Source of the DNA: Aureimonas sp. Leaf427
Lineage (GTDB): Bacteria; Pseudomonadota; Alphaproteobacteria; Rhizobiales; Rhizobiaceae
Length of the DNA: 64,000 nucleotides
Assembly: GCF_001425485.1 (NCBI RefSeq)
Contig: NZ_LMQW01000051.1
Coordinates: 317,617 to 381,616, forward strand
Reading direction: 5' to 3'
In this document: piece after piece, positions 1-7,657 of the stretch
How positions within the stretch are numbered: position 1 is the first letter of the stretch
Layout: each line of letters starts with the position of its first letter
The notes under the pieces: model-generated
The model's database searches: none
The model's input: the letters and a program-made list of their open reading frames with translations, nothing else
Told to the model about the DNA's origin: nothing
Program-made: the position numbers and the translations under genes

Positions 1-2
1 CG

Positions 3-326
3 GCTCCTCAGCCGAAGGTCGAATCTAAGCCTTCCTCAACTGTTGCTGATAGCCGGAAGACTATTATCAAAAAGTCCTCTCGTCATCAGGTGTATAATGA
101 ACCTTCTGCCGAACTAGACGGTAACGGCATCAAGGCCAGTAAATATAAGAATGCGTATCTACTTGAAGGGGAAACAAAACCTTGCAAGGAGATGATCAAA
201 GAGCTTGGGGGTCGTTGGATAGGTGCGCTTAACGGTTGGACCGTGTCGCCAGCCGCTCTAGCATCTCTTGTCGAAAGACTTCCGAAAATTGAAATCAATG
301 AATCGGAACTTAATAGAGAACAGTAA
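3..326 (+). CDS. C-terminal part of an unknown protein, 5' end outside window
   Basis: The frame is open from base 3, so the gene starts before the window; a GTG at 90 is possible but nothing marks it as the start. The first visible residues are rich in Pro, Ser and Lys, like a linker. They are followed by a compact segment, TKPCKEMIKELGGRW then LNGW, ending in a short Leu-rich helix. Short Lys-rich modules with a GG(K/R)W...GW pattern occur at the ends of topoisomerase-like and phage or plasmid proteins, but I cannot assign a family. The product would be the tail of a larger cargo protein. Codon use is AT-richer than in the core genes. Confidence 0.55.
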   Translation, partial: APQPKVESKPSSTVADSRKTIIKKSSRHQVYNEPSAELDGNGIKASKYKNAYLLEGETKPCKEMIKELGGRWIGALNGWTVSPAALASLVERLPKIEINESELNREQ

Positions 327-1012
327 GGCGCTATAGCTATATAATAAAATGATCGAAGTGACCCTGTTGATTGTGTCTGCCTCTATATCTCTTACAAAAA
401 GACGGTTTTGGCGACATTCAAATCTATGAATAGCCGTCAATGAGTAGATGTAATCTAGTAGGCGGTGGTCTCAGCCTCCGCCTGCTAATTAGTTTCGACT
501 AGCCGATTGCCTGAGCCGCTGAACCGCCCGTGGCTTATCAATCCTCTGCACAAGCCGTACATCTGAACTTTCCTTGAGCCTTAGTTATGTAGAGGTGCCA
601 GTCGCGTAGGACGAATTTTCGTCCCAAGCCACCATCAACGCCACTGATGCTGGAGCGGCAACGTCTTCCGCCTTCTCTATTCCCATTGGAGGCGTCCAAA
701 ACACCTTCTCAAATGATCTTAGGAGGCACTGTTGCAATTGCGTATCGACAGAATGGGGTGCGTCCGAACCCCTGCCATCCCCACGGTAGGGAGACTTCAA
801 GACCCTCCGTTTTGCCTGATAGACATTGGGTCTGACGAAGGTATCTGGTGATAGCTTTGACTGCGTTGACTAGAAAAGTTCGGCCTTCGGACCTCCGTTC
901 GTCGAGTTGTATAAGCCTGGAAGGCTACAGACGCCGTTAGTGGATGTTGATCGACGGGAGACCCCCCTATGAGGAGGGAGGGGAAATCTCAAACGAGCCG
1001 GGGCTAGTGAGC
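327..1012. other. long intergenic stretch, no convincing gene
   Basis: It contains an imperfect inverted repeat at 456-487 and otherwise no gene with a usable start. A minus-strand frame open from 869 to 585 has a protein-like composition (for example QLQQCLLRSFEKVFW) but no ribosome site and no recognised family. It may be the remnant of a gene damaged when the element was assembled. Confidence 0.4.
456..487. terminator. possible terminator hairpin
   Basis: Ten-base arms (TAGTAGGCGG and CCGCCTGCTA, one G-T pair) enclose a 12-base loop, 130 bases after the stop of the partial first gene. There is no strong T run, so function is uncertain. Confidence 0.3.
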
Positions 1013-1663
1013 CTAGGCCGTGATTTCCTCAAAGAACAACCGTGCTTCTCCGATCCAATCCCTGATGATGGGGACCGGCCGACCCGGGCGAGGCTTCAAC
1101 ACAAGCTCATCTGGATGCAACCGGGATGTCGCCCCCCAGTTGCGTGCCTTACTGTATGCCGAGTCGTACGTATCCTTGTTACGATGGCAATAGAAATTGC
1201 GAAGTGATCCTATTTCGTCAAAGAACTTGAAATTGAATGCCAGCGCCCTTTGAACCGACACGATGTTATTAGCCTTCGCAGCCAGGAGGACTTTCTCCAC
1301 GTCCCTTGGCTGGCGGATCGTTGGTTCCTTCCGTCGAGGAACTGTTGCTGGCGAACCCATCCGTTGATAACCAAACGAGTTCAGCGAAGACATGATGAAT
1401 GCCGAGGCTTCCCCTTCACTAGTGAGGGCTTGCTGAGAAGCTGTACGAGTGCCGTTGACTGTTCTCGTGCCGAGTAGGCAACTAACCAGGAACTCACGAA
1501 GGCACCCTAAAAGAAGGTTGTCCAACTCGACAACCACTTGGGCAAGGATCATTCGCCTTCGGTAGCCTTCGATCTCTCGCACGTGATCGAGTTCTATAGT
1601 CAGCCTATAGAGCCGCTTTTCAAAGCTCGCGTAGAGACTTTCAAGATCGCTACAGTGGTTCAT
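1013..1663 (-). CDS. small HEPN-like protein, last gene of the methyltransferase-DUF262 operon
   Basis: The 216-residue protein is largely helical. Near the C-terminus, after SLRNFYCHRN, it carries R155 and H160 in an R-x4-H arrangement. This is the signature of HEPN-fold nucleases and toxins, where the Arg and His form the RNase active site at a dimer interface. Helical segments at about residues 12-65 and 120-150 fit the four-helix HEPN core. The start codon overlaps the stop of the upstream DUF262 gene in an ATGA, so the two are probably translationally coupled. By analogy with other HEPN proteins in defence loci it may cleave RNA when the system is triggered. I recall a HEPN family linked to methylase genes (MAE_28990-like), but membership cannot be tested here. 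Confidence 0.6.
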   Translation of the reverse strand: MNHCSDLESLYASFEKRLYRLTIELDHVREIEGYRRRMILAQVVVELDNLLLGCLREFLVSCLLGTRTVNGTRTASQQALTSEGEASAFIMSSLNSFGYQRMGSPATVPRRKEPTIRQPRDVEKVLLAAKANNIVSVQRALAFNFKFFDEIGSLRNFYCHRNKDTYDSAYSKARNWGATSRLHPDELVLKPRPGRPVPIIRDWIGEARLFFEEITA

Positions 1664-2712
1664 TCTACTGCGTTCGAAAGCGCCTGTGTGAAGTAGAGGA
1701 ACCGGACCGTGCGCGCCTCACCCGTATTGGTGCCTCTCGTGCAGGCTTGAATAAAGCGGTGGTAGCCAGGATATGAATCCGGGTCTTCGAGACATAGACC
1801 GAGCGTTTCTATAGTCGGGTTGAGATCAATCATCTCATCTACGTGCTGCTTGTTTTCTCCATAGATGCGTTCGACAAACCTGAACTTACCCATTAGGGAA
1901 ATCAAAGCAATTACTATCGACTGGAAAATATGGGCACGAAGGAATACAGGAAGATGGAGTTCCTCTCTTCTAACGAACTCATCAAGTCCCGTGCATATAA
2001 CTATCCTAAACTCATCTATCTGAGGGAAGGAGCTATTATACTTTTTGTACAACGCATTCAAGCGTTCTGACTTTATCGTTGCGAAGTCGCTGTCTAAGAC
2101 ATAGGCAATCTCTGAATATGCTTTGACATCGACCATCCTGACAAAATCACGTCGTGAGAAGAGCTTCAGTTCCCTAAATATCGGAGTGTAGGACTTCGCG
2201 ATGTCCAGTATGAACCACTTAAATGGACCTTGGAACTGAGCATTGCGCTGCTCCTCCTCATTCAGAGGAACATTATTCGCGTTCATTCTCCGAAAAGCTT
2301 CCTGAACATCGTCCTCGCCTACCCCGGTAAACTGGTCGATTGGAAGCGAGTAAGACAAAAAGGCAGTCTTCCACTGGTCGTCTAGCTGTGAGTATTTGAG
2401 ACCTCGAACATCTTCAGTGATAAGTGTTCTTGATAATCTCAGTTTGTCATTGTAAAAGTCACGAAGGGCGCTACTCCTTTGTTGACCATCTACTATCTCC
2501 TTTATGACCTGCCTTGTAAGCAGGTCCAAGCGAGCGTGGAGGTATAGCTTGGGTATCGGATACTCTAGGAGGATCGACTCAATGAAAAACGAACGGGCGG
2601 AGTGAGACCATATCCCCTCGGCGCGTTGATAGTCATTGTTGACTACGATCTTGCCTAAGTTGATATCCTGACAGTAGTCAGCCACGGGAGTGGGGGATGG
2701 ATTGGCTTTCAT
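1660..2712 (-). CDS. DUF262 protein (ParB/Srx-like NTPase/nuclease fold)
   Basis: The 350-residue protein shows the standard DUF262 landmarks: NNDYQRAEGIW (residues 25-35), FFIESILLEYPIPKLYL, VDGQQR (74-79) and EAFRRMNANNVPLNEEEQRNA (138-158). DUF262 is the N-terminal domain of GmrSD-type modification-dependent restriction enzymes and of SspE/BrxU-like defence proteins, where DGQQR belongs to the nucleotide-binding site. Here no HNH (DUF1524) domain follows; the C-terminal half is helical and unassigned. The ATG at 2712 is chosen because it forms an ATGA overlap with the methyltransferase stop; a start 20 codons upstream would overlap much more. The gene sits between a methylase and a HEPN gene with four-base overlaps on both sides, so all three products are probably made together. 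Confidence 0.8.
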   Translation of the reverse strand: MKANPSPTPVADYCQDINLGKIVVNNDYQRAEGIWSHSARSFFIESILLEYPIPKLYLHARLDLLTRQVIKEIVDGQQRSSALRDFYNDKLRLSRTLITEDVRGLKYSQLDDQWKTAFLSYSLPIDQFTGVGEDDVQEAFRRMNANNVPLNEEEQRNAQFQGPFKWFILDIAKSYTPIFRELKLFSRRDFVRMVDVKAYSEIAYVLDSDFATIKSERLNALYKKYNSSFPQIDEFRIVICTGLDEFVRREELHLPVFLRAHIFQSIVIALISLMGKFRFVERIYGENKQHVDEMIDLNPTIETLGLCLEDPDSYPGYHRFIQACTRGTNTGEARTVRFLYFTQALSNAVE

Positions 2713-3932
2713 GATCGCACCAGCGCATTCGGCTTTAGAAAAATTGATATCTGTTCTATTGGATTGACACATGAAAGGGTGCGGCTGGACTTCGCATTCA
2801 ATGTCACAAAAGAACGAGACTGGTGAAACTGGCTCGACCCGGTTCTTTGATACCCAATCGCTAGGGCCATCTCTTCGACAATCTGTGGGAGATCAATGAA
2901 TACCTCTTTATAATGAGATGTTTGTGTAACCATTGATAAGAAGCCCGAAGGTTTCAATGATTCAAACAGCGACGAAAGAGACACGAAAAGAGAGTGAAAA
3001 TAGCGCAGGTAAAACCGAAGGTAGTAACCGTTGGATGCCTTAGATGGATGGGAGGAGATGAGCCCAAGGCAGTCAGAGGCGGTCCTTCCCCACGCATCAA
3101 TGGCCATTGGCGCTGTTCGGCCCACTAACGGGGACCCTATCATCTTTCGACGTATGTCTAGCTCATCGAGGTCTGGAAAGATCAAGGAGAGGAGTTGGAG
3201 TTCCGGTAGTGTAGCTTTCACGTAGTCTATACGCGTTAGATATGGAGGAGAGGTCACGACAGCATCGATCGTCTCGTCAGGAAGATGTTGTATACACGAG
3301 TTAACTGTATGAAGCATCGGTGCTGGTGTAGACGACTGCCGCCATGAAATCGAATCCAAGTCGATATCGGCTTGCCTCTTAACTTCGTTCAGTACATCGG
3401 TAGCCGTCGTGGGTTGGGATAAGGGCGAAATCTTATACCATGTCGGATTACTGGCCCGAGATGGCTTAGCGAGTGTCCTAGCCGCCCTAAAAAGGATGCA
3501 TAGTATTAAGCTTACGCGGCGGTTCTCGTAAGTCTCCGCCAGTGTGCACGTGTCCAAGTGAAGGCGATGAAAGATTGCGGTTAGTTGAATAGCCGCTGAT
3601 CTCTTCCCCTTCGGAGGTCGAGCTTCCAGCGCTTTGATCGCTTGGAGGACCTCTATTGCTTCCTCCCTTGTCGCAGTTCGTGCTGCCGCAATGATCGACA
3701 AAGCCGGGTTCACATCAAATCCGATGCTCCGAAATCCCATCATCGCTGCAACGGCTGTGGTCGTGCCTGAGCCGTTCCAGGGGTCATGGATCACTGCGTC
3801 CTCTTGCAGATGCAACCCGCCCAGGACCGTCCTCACGAACTCTTCCGAAAAGCCAGCGTAATACGGATAGAGGGACTTCCGCTTTTCCCTAACCGTTAGT
3901 TTCGGCGAGACGAGGTAAGGTGGTGCTAGCAA
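2709..3932 (-). CDS. N6-adenine/N4-cytosine-type DNA methyltransferase
   Basis: The 407-residue protein has a SAM-binding motif I at residues 50-58 (DPWNGSGTT) with the acidic residue of the next strand in GFDVNP (71-76), a probable motif X just before it (YPYYAGFSEEF), and the catalytic motif IV TSPPY at 227-231. About 170 residues separate motifs I and IV and could hold target recognition. The order X-I-IV and the (S/D)PPY box point to amino-methylation of adenine or cytosine. The only in-frame start near the beginning is TTG at 3932, just three codons after a TGA, with a weak GAAG ahead of it. It is the first gene of the operon and presumably protects host DNA or marks it for the DUF262/HEPN pair. 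Confidence 0.85.
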   Translation of the reverse strand: MLAPPYLVSPKLTVREKRKSLYPYYAGFSEEFVRTVLGGLHLQEDAVIHDPWNGSGTTTAVAAMMGFRSIGFDVNPALSIIAAARTATREEAIEVLQAIKALEARPPKGKRSAAIQLTAIFHRLHLDTCTLAETYENRRVSLILCILFRAARTLAKPSRASNPTWYKISPLSQPTTATDVLNEVKRQADIDLDSISWRQSSTPAPMLHTVNSCIQHLPDETIDAVVTSPPYLTRIDYVKATLPELQLLSLIFPDLDELDIRRKMIGSPLVGRTAPMAIDAWGRTASDCLGLISSHPSKASNGYYLRFYLRYFHSLFVSLSSLFESLKPSGFLSMVTQTSHYKEVFIDLPQIVEEMALAIGYQRTGSSQFHQSRSFVTLNAKSSRTLSCVNPIEQISIFLKPNALVRS

Positions 3933-4140
3933 TGCGCTTCACGTGATTCCGTTATCTACCTTTGTCATATACCCCCTTCGCTGCCGAACCAAAACTAATC
4001 GATGGCTACGAGTGACCCGGTGCATCAACCGGCTCCTAATTATGGTTTGGTCCGACCCCCTACGGATGTCCGACGGTAGAATGTCGGTGACTGCCGTTCG
4101 TGTCTGACGTAATGGGCCTCAATCGTTCGAGAAAACGCAA

Positions 4141-4401
4141 TCACTTAGCTCTTCTCCCACCACGAAGCGGCTTCGGCGGTTCGGCCCCTGGTTCAGGAAC
4201 AACGAACAACTCCCAGATGCCTGCCGACAGTCCCCGTGCGAGCCGATCTAGGAGATCGACGCTGGCGTTCTCAGTCTTTCGCTCTAGTCCGCCGAGGTAG
4301 GCACGGTCGATGGACGTATCGGCTGCAAGCCGTTCTTGTGAGAGTCCCTTTTCCACCCTCAGTCGTCTCAGATTCCAAGCTAGGAGTTCGCGTCCGTTCA
4401 T
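4141..4401 (-). CDS. XRE-family HTH regulator, controller-like
   Basis: The 86-residue protein is almost only a helix-turn-helix domain: LRRLRVEKGLSQERLA, then DRAYLGGLERKTENASVDLLDRL, typical of Cro/C1 and of restriction-modification controller (C) proteins. A basic tail (GGRRAK) follows. It lies upstream of the methyltransferase on the same strand, 208 bases away, and a perfect 12-base palindrome lies 38 bases ahead of its start, so autoregulation and control of the operon are plausible. No good Shine-Dalgarno sequence precedes the ATG, consistent with a leaderless or weakly translated transcript. Confidence 0.75.
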   Translation of the reverse strand: MNGRELLAWNLRRLRVEKGLSQERLAADTSIDRAYLGGLERKTENASVDLLDRLARGLSAGIWELFVVPEPGAEPPKPLRGGRRAK

Positions 4402-4438
4402 AAGGAGAACGCGACCATTCCCATGGCCGGAAAACCAC

Positions 4439-4450
4439 TGGCTATAGCCA
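4439..4450. promoter_or_regulatory. palindromic operator candidate
   Basis: TGGCTATAGCCA is a perfect 12-base palindrome in the gap between the minus-strand XRE gene and the plus-strand membrane-protein gene. Its position fits an operator for the adjacent regulator. Binding is inferred. Confidence 0.35.
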
Positions 4451-4492
4451 CCAGATTTGTGTAGCGTCTCTTGTATTCAGAGGGGAACTACA

Positions 4493-4882
4493 GTGGCTAA
4501 TGATCTTACAGTTTCGAGAAGGGTCCCCTCCGGGGTTTCGAATGAGGAAGTCCGCACGGCTCTTCTCAAGGCGTCCTCCCGAATTGGGAAAGCCTACATC
4601 GACAAGAAAGGTCGAGTTGTTCTTCGCCCTCGATCCTCTATGCATCGGATCACGATCATAAGCGAATTGGATGCTGGAAGAGACGGCACATCGGTTCTTA
4701 CATTCTCTGGACGGAAGGGCATCTCGTTCGGTCGGTTTCTCCTCATGATGATCTTCGTGGTGATGATGTTGATCACGATCATTGGGATTGTGATTGTATT
4801 CATTACCAATCGTTCGTCGAATAAGGCCCTAGAGCGCGGGTTCTTTGATGCGACCACGAGTGCGATGGAGATGGTCAGTTGA
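4493..4882 (+). CDS. small single-pass membrane protein, unknown
   Basis: I place the start at GTG 4493 because AGAGGGG lies seven to eight bases upstream; an ATG 12 codons earlier has no such site. The N-terminal 85 residues are soluble and basic (SRIGKAYIDKKGRVVLRPR). One long hydrophobic segment rich in Met and Ile (LLMMIFVVMMLITIIGIVIV) follows, with a short charged tail. The family is unknown. The stop overlaps the TTG start of the next gene, so the two are likely co-translated. It is divergent from the XRE regulator and may share its control region. Confidence 0.55.
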   Translation: MANDLTVSRRVPSGVSNEEVRTALLKASSRIGKAYIDKKGRVVLRPRSSMHRITIISELDAGRDGTSVLTFSGRKGISFGRFLLMMIFVVMMLITIIGIVIVFITNRSSNKALERGFFDATTSAMEMVS

Positions 4883-5328
4883 ACTTGGCATTCAGAGGCA
4901 TTTGGATTGCTGCATCCATCGCCATTGGTATCGTTCAACCCGCTCGGGCGGAGGACCCTTCTCCCTACGAGACCTCGGTTGCAGAGGACGCACAGGCGAT
5001 CTCTGAGGCGTGTTTGTGGGGGATGGCGCCGATGAAGCTTCTCATGTCAAAAACGCATCCACGGGTCTCAGATGAGGAAAGAGCGGCATTCCTCGCTGAC
5101 TACGATGACAAGGTTCAGACTTATTGCGCCTGTGTCGTCAATGCGGTTCCAATCAGGAAACTACGACCGGGCGAAGTCGACTATTTTCGCTTCATACTTC
5201 GATACGCCGTCGAGCCAGCGGAGCCGGAGGCGACGCAAGCCCTCATGAAGGAACAGCGTCTGGATGATGGCCGCATGGCGGTGACCGCCGCGAAGTGGGT
5301 CAAATGGACACGATACTGCTCACTCTAG
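4879..5328 (+). CDS. secreted protein of unknown function
   Basis: The protein begins with a clear Sec signal peptide: MNLAFRGIWIAASIAIG, then a cleavage-like ARA-ED site at about residue 24. The mature part of about 125 residues is acidic-helical and holds Cys residues in SEACLWG, TYCACVV and RYCSL that could form disulfides in the periplasm. Translation starts at a TTG that overlaps the stop of the preceding membrane-protein gene. No family is recognised. Both genes probably act at the cell envelope. Confidence 0.55.
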   Translation: MNLAFRGIWIAASIAIGIVQPARAEDPSPYETSVAEDAQAISEACLWGMAPMKLLMSKTHPRVSDEERAAFLADYDDKVQTYCACVVNAVPIRKLRPGEVDYFRFILRYAVEPAEPEATQALMKEQRLDDGRMAVTAAKWVKWTRYCSL

Positions 5329-5352
5329 GGCGGCGCTTACCGCGCGAAACTT

Positions 5353-5703
5353 TTGAGAGGCACGGTCTCCGTATTCACGGAAACGACGAGAGGAATTAAT
5401 CAAGCGATGGCGCCTGGAACCGGCTTCGGTCAGTTTGAACTCACGATCCTCGTCAGCGTGGACGAAGGCTTCGAAGAGCGCTTGGTCGGTCACATGTCGC
5501 CTGACGATTTCCTCAACGAAGACGGGCGCGTGGTTTGCTCCTTACAACTGCGTGGAAAGCTCGGTGATGATGAGACCATCGTCTACGAAGTTTTAGATCG
5601 GATGTCCGATCTCGGTATCCCTCAGAGCGCATGGAGCATCCTCTGGGACCGGTCCGATTGGATGTTTGCCGATCGACGGGTAGAGACCGGAACTCAGAAA
5701 TAG
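5353..5703 (+). CDS. hypothetical protein
   Basis: The longest reading gives 116 residues from a TTG at 5353; an ATG at 5407 (MAPGTGFGQFEL) is the more conventional start and has GAGAGGA about 12 bases upstream. The product is a small acidic protein with alternating strands (FELTILVSVDEGFEERL, VCSLQLRGKL) and no signal peptide or membrane segment. No family is recognised. Its last ten bases overlap the end of the convergent recombinase gene. Confidence 0.45.
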   Translation: MRGTVSVFTETTRGINQAMAPGTGFGQFELTILVSVDEGFEERLVGHMSPDDFLNEDGRVVCSLQLRGKLGDDETIVYEVLDRMSDLGIPQSAWSILWDRSDWMFADRRVETGTQK

Positions 5704-7022
5704 AGTCCCTTTGAACTGAGGCCGGGCCGGAGTTGACCTCCCAGCGAACTCGCCTTCATTCTCGTCGTGATATGGCGATAATGGGCGAAGATGGTCGCCG
5801 GGGATGTCCCAAGGTTCTGTGCGAGGTCCTCGATCTTCACATCGCTATGGAGAAGTTTGAGAGTGCAGTAGGTGTGTCTCAGCGAGTAGATGGTTCGATC
5901 GCGGCCGAACCTATCCTTCAACAGGTTGCATCGGATCAGCAAGGCTTTGAAGGTCTTTCCGAAATTGTCGATGGGTGCGCCGGATCGATCGCAGAACACT
6001 AGATTGTCGGGTGCCGTGAAGGACGAAGCCGCCTTAAGGCGGTCGATGATGACCCAAGCGTTTCTGAGAGGGATGGTCTCGCGTTCTCCGGTCTTCGTCG
6101 TCGGTGCGACGTAGAGAACAATGTGTTTGGTTCCTTGTTCATCCGTGTGGGTTGCAATGTCTCGCCAACGAAGTTGACGCGCTTCGTTGGGTCTCAGGCC
6201 CGATGCTCCCATGAAGAGGACGTAGCTCCGAAGGAGTTCACGGTGCCAAAGATGGAAGCCGTTTGGCTTCCTGACGATCGGTGATCCCTGACTGGCGGAT
6301 GGGGTGACCGTATACTCCTCCCGGACCCATCCCCGCATAAAGCGGTAGAGTTCTTTCCATTCTTCGATTTCGAATGCCGGCCGGCGCTCCACGACTCCTC
6401 GTGGTTTGACTTTCGGAGAGGATACGTCAGGCACTCGCTTCATAAGGCCGTTGCGTTCACCCCAATGGAAGATTTGGAGGAGGGCGGTCCTCTCCATATC
6501 CAGCGATTTCTGTGCGGGGACCTTCGCGACGTTGCCGAGCTTCTGTATCCAGGGGTTCTGCTTGGTCGCTCTCGTCTTCCTTGCGGCTTCGATCTTCGCT
6601 GTCCCCTCCGCAGAGGACCAGTAGGCGATACGCCACGTCCAATACTGCGTAACGATCACGTCGTTGATCGACTCGAGTGACCTCTTGCCGAAGAAGGGGA
6701 GGAGGTAGCGGTTTGCCGTCCCTTCGATGTAGCGAAGCCGGTGGATGGAGAGGGATGCCCGGTTCGCGGCAAGCCATCTCTTCCACAGAGAGGCGAACGT
6801 ATGGGTCCCGGTATCGAGGTTGTTTCGGACGCGATATCTCAGGTCATCGTAGAGGTCCTCAGCGAAGGTGCGTGCCTCTTCGACGGATACCCTCTTCGTT
6901 GAGCGCACGACGTAGCCGTCCTGGCCATCCACCTTCAGGCGGACGTGGAAGGTTGGCGAGCCATTCCTTGTGTAGAGAACGATACGTCCTTCCCTGAAGG
7001 AGACCTTGTTCTCATACGACAT
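5694..7022 (-). CDS. tyrosine recombinase / integrase
   Basis: The start is set at the ATG at 7022 (MSYENKVSFREG), which has AGGGG upstream; an earlier ATG 25 codons back begins with an untypical basic stretch. The 442-residue enzyme has an N-terminal arm-binding and SAM-like part up to about residue 200 and a C-terminal catalytic domain. The latter carries the first Arg in SGLRPNEARQLRW, the second Arg and His in YSLRHTY (about 382-383), and the nucleophile Tyr at about 415 (FAHYRH). The usual first His of the HxxR box is Tyr, a variant seen in other phage-type integrases. It should integrate and excise the surrounding element. It is convergent with the cargo and adjacent to rpsI, not to a tRNA. 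Confidence 0.9.
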   Translation of the reverse strand: MSYENKVSFREGRIVLYTRNGSPTFHVRLKVDGQDGYVVRSTKRVSVEEARTFAEDLYDDLRYRVRNNLDTGTHTFASLWKRWLAANRASLSIHRLRYIEGTANRYLLPFFGKRSLESINDVIVTQYWTWRIAYWSSAEGTAKIEAARKTRATKQNPWIQKLGNVAKVPAQKSLDMERTALLQIFHWGERNGLMKRVPDVSSPKVKPRGVVERRPAFEIEEWKELYRFMRGWVREEYTVTPSASQGSPIVRKPNGFHLWHRELLRSYVLFMGASGLRPNEARQLRWRDIATHTDEQGTKHIVLYVAPTTKTGERETIPLRNAWVIIDRLKAASSFTAPDNLVFCDRSGAPIDNFGKTFKALLIRCNLLKDRFGRDRTIYSLRHTYCTLKLLHSDVKIEDLAQNLGTSPATIFAHYRHITTRMKASSLGGQLRPGLSSKGLYF

Positions 7023-7124
7023 GCGAGACCCCTGATTCCTACGTGTTCGTGTCCTCAATCTGTCAAAAGAAATGAACTGGAATGTCCAGGGGATCAAGGT
7101 CTTGTCAACGCGATGTCAAACGTG

Positions 7125-7150
7125 AAAAGAGGCCGGCATTGCTGCCGACC
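7125..7150 (-). terminator. intrinsic terminator of rplM-rpsI
   Basis: On the minus strand GGTCGGCA, a GCAA loop and TGCCGGCC form a stable stem ending in TCTTTT, 33 bases after the rpsI stop. Confidence 0.8.
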
Positions 7151-7182
7151 CCTTGCGCCGTAGGACTTCGAGAACGAGTAAG

Positions 7183-7656
7183 TTACCGCTTCGAGAACTG
7201 GAACGAACGACGGGCCTTGGCCTTGCCGTACTTCTTGCGCTCGACGACGCGGCTGTCGCGGGTCAGGAAGCCGCCCTTCTTCAGAACAGGGCGCAGGCCC
7301 GGCTCGTAGTAGGTGAGGGCCTTCGAGATGCCGTGACGGACCGCACCGGCCTGGCCGGAGAGACCGCCGCCGGCGACCGTCGCCACGATGTCGAACTGGC
7401 CGTCGCGGTTCGCCGCGACGATCGGCTGACGCAGCACCATCTGCAGGACGGGACGCGCGAAATAGGCCGCGAATTCCTTGTCGTTGACGATGATCTTGCC
7501 GGAGCCCGGCTTGACCCAGACGCGGGCGACCGCGTCCTTGCGCTTGCCGGTCGCATAGGCGCGGCCGAGCGAGTCGAGCTTCTGGACGTGGACCGGAGCG
7601 GCTTCCTGGACGCTCTCGATGCTGCCGAGAGCCTGGAGCGAGTTCATGTCGGCCAT
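7183..7656 (-). CDS. rpsI: 30S ribosomal protein S9
   Basis: The C-terminal 130 residues are a textbook S9: [21 protein letters not shown], the [19 protein letters not shown] core and the basic tail ending in FQFSKR that reaches the ribosomal P site. The first 28 residues are an extension often seen in alphaproteobacteria. It begins one base after the rplM stop and is followed by an intrinsic terminator. The neighbouring recombinase gene ends the conserved region abruptly. Confidence 0.98.
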   Translation of the reverse strand: MADMNSLQALGSIESVQEAAPVHVQKLDSLGRAYATGKRKDAVARVWVKPGSGKIIVNDKEFAAYFARPVLQMVLRQPIVAANRDGQFDIVATVAGGGLSGQAGAVRHGISKALTYYEPGLRPVLKKGGFLTRDSRVVERKKYGKAKARRSFQFSKR

Positions 7657-7657
7657 G

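Larger units (their letters stand above)
1..7100. mobile_element. right part of an integrated genetic element
   Basis: The stretch is clearly richer in A and T than everything after about 7.1 kb. It carries a tyrosine recombinase at its inner edge, a restriction-like operon with its own XRE regulator, and small genes with no recognisable household role. The change in composition falls between the recombinase start (7022) and the rpsI terminator (7125-7150), so the right junction is probably there. The left end lies outside the window. I found no tRNA next to the recombinase and no obvious direct repeat that could be an attachment site. The boundary is inferred. Confidence 0.6.

Noticed and set aside
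745-790. short stretch resembling a tRNA 3' end, which could mark an old attachment site
   Set aside because: The T-stem and acceptor do not pair properly and no matching tRNA is in the window.
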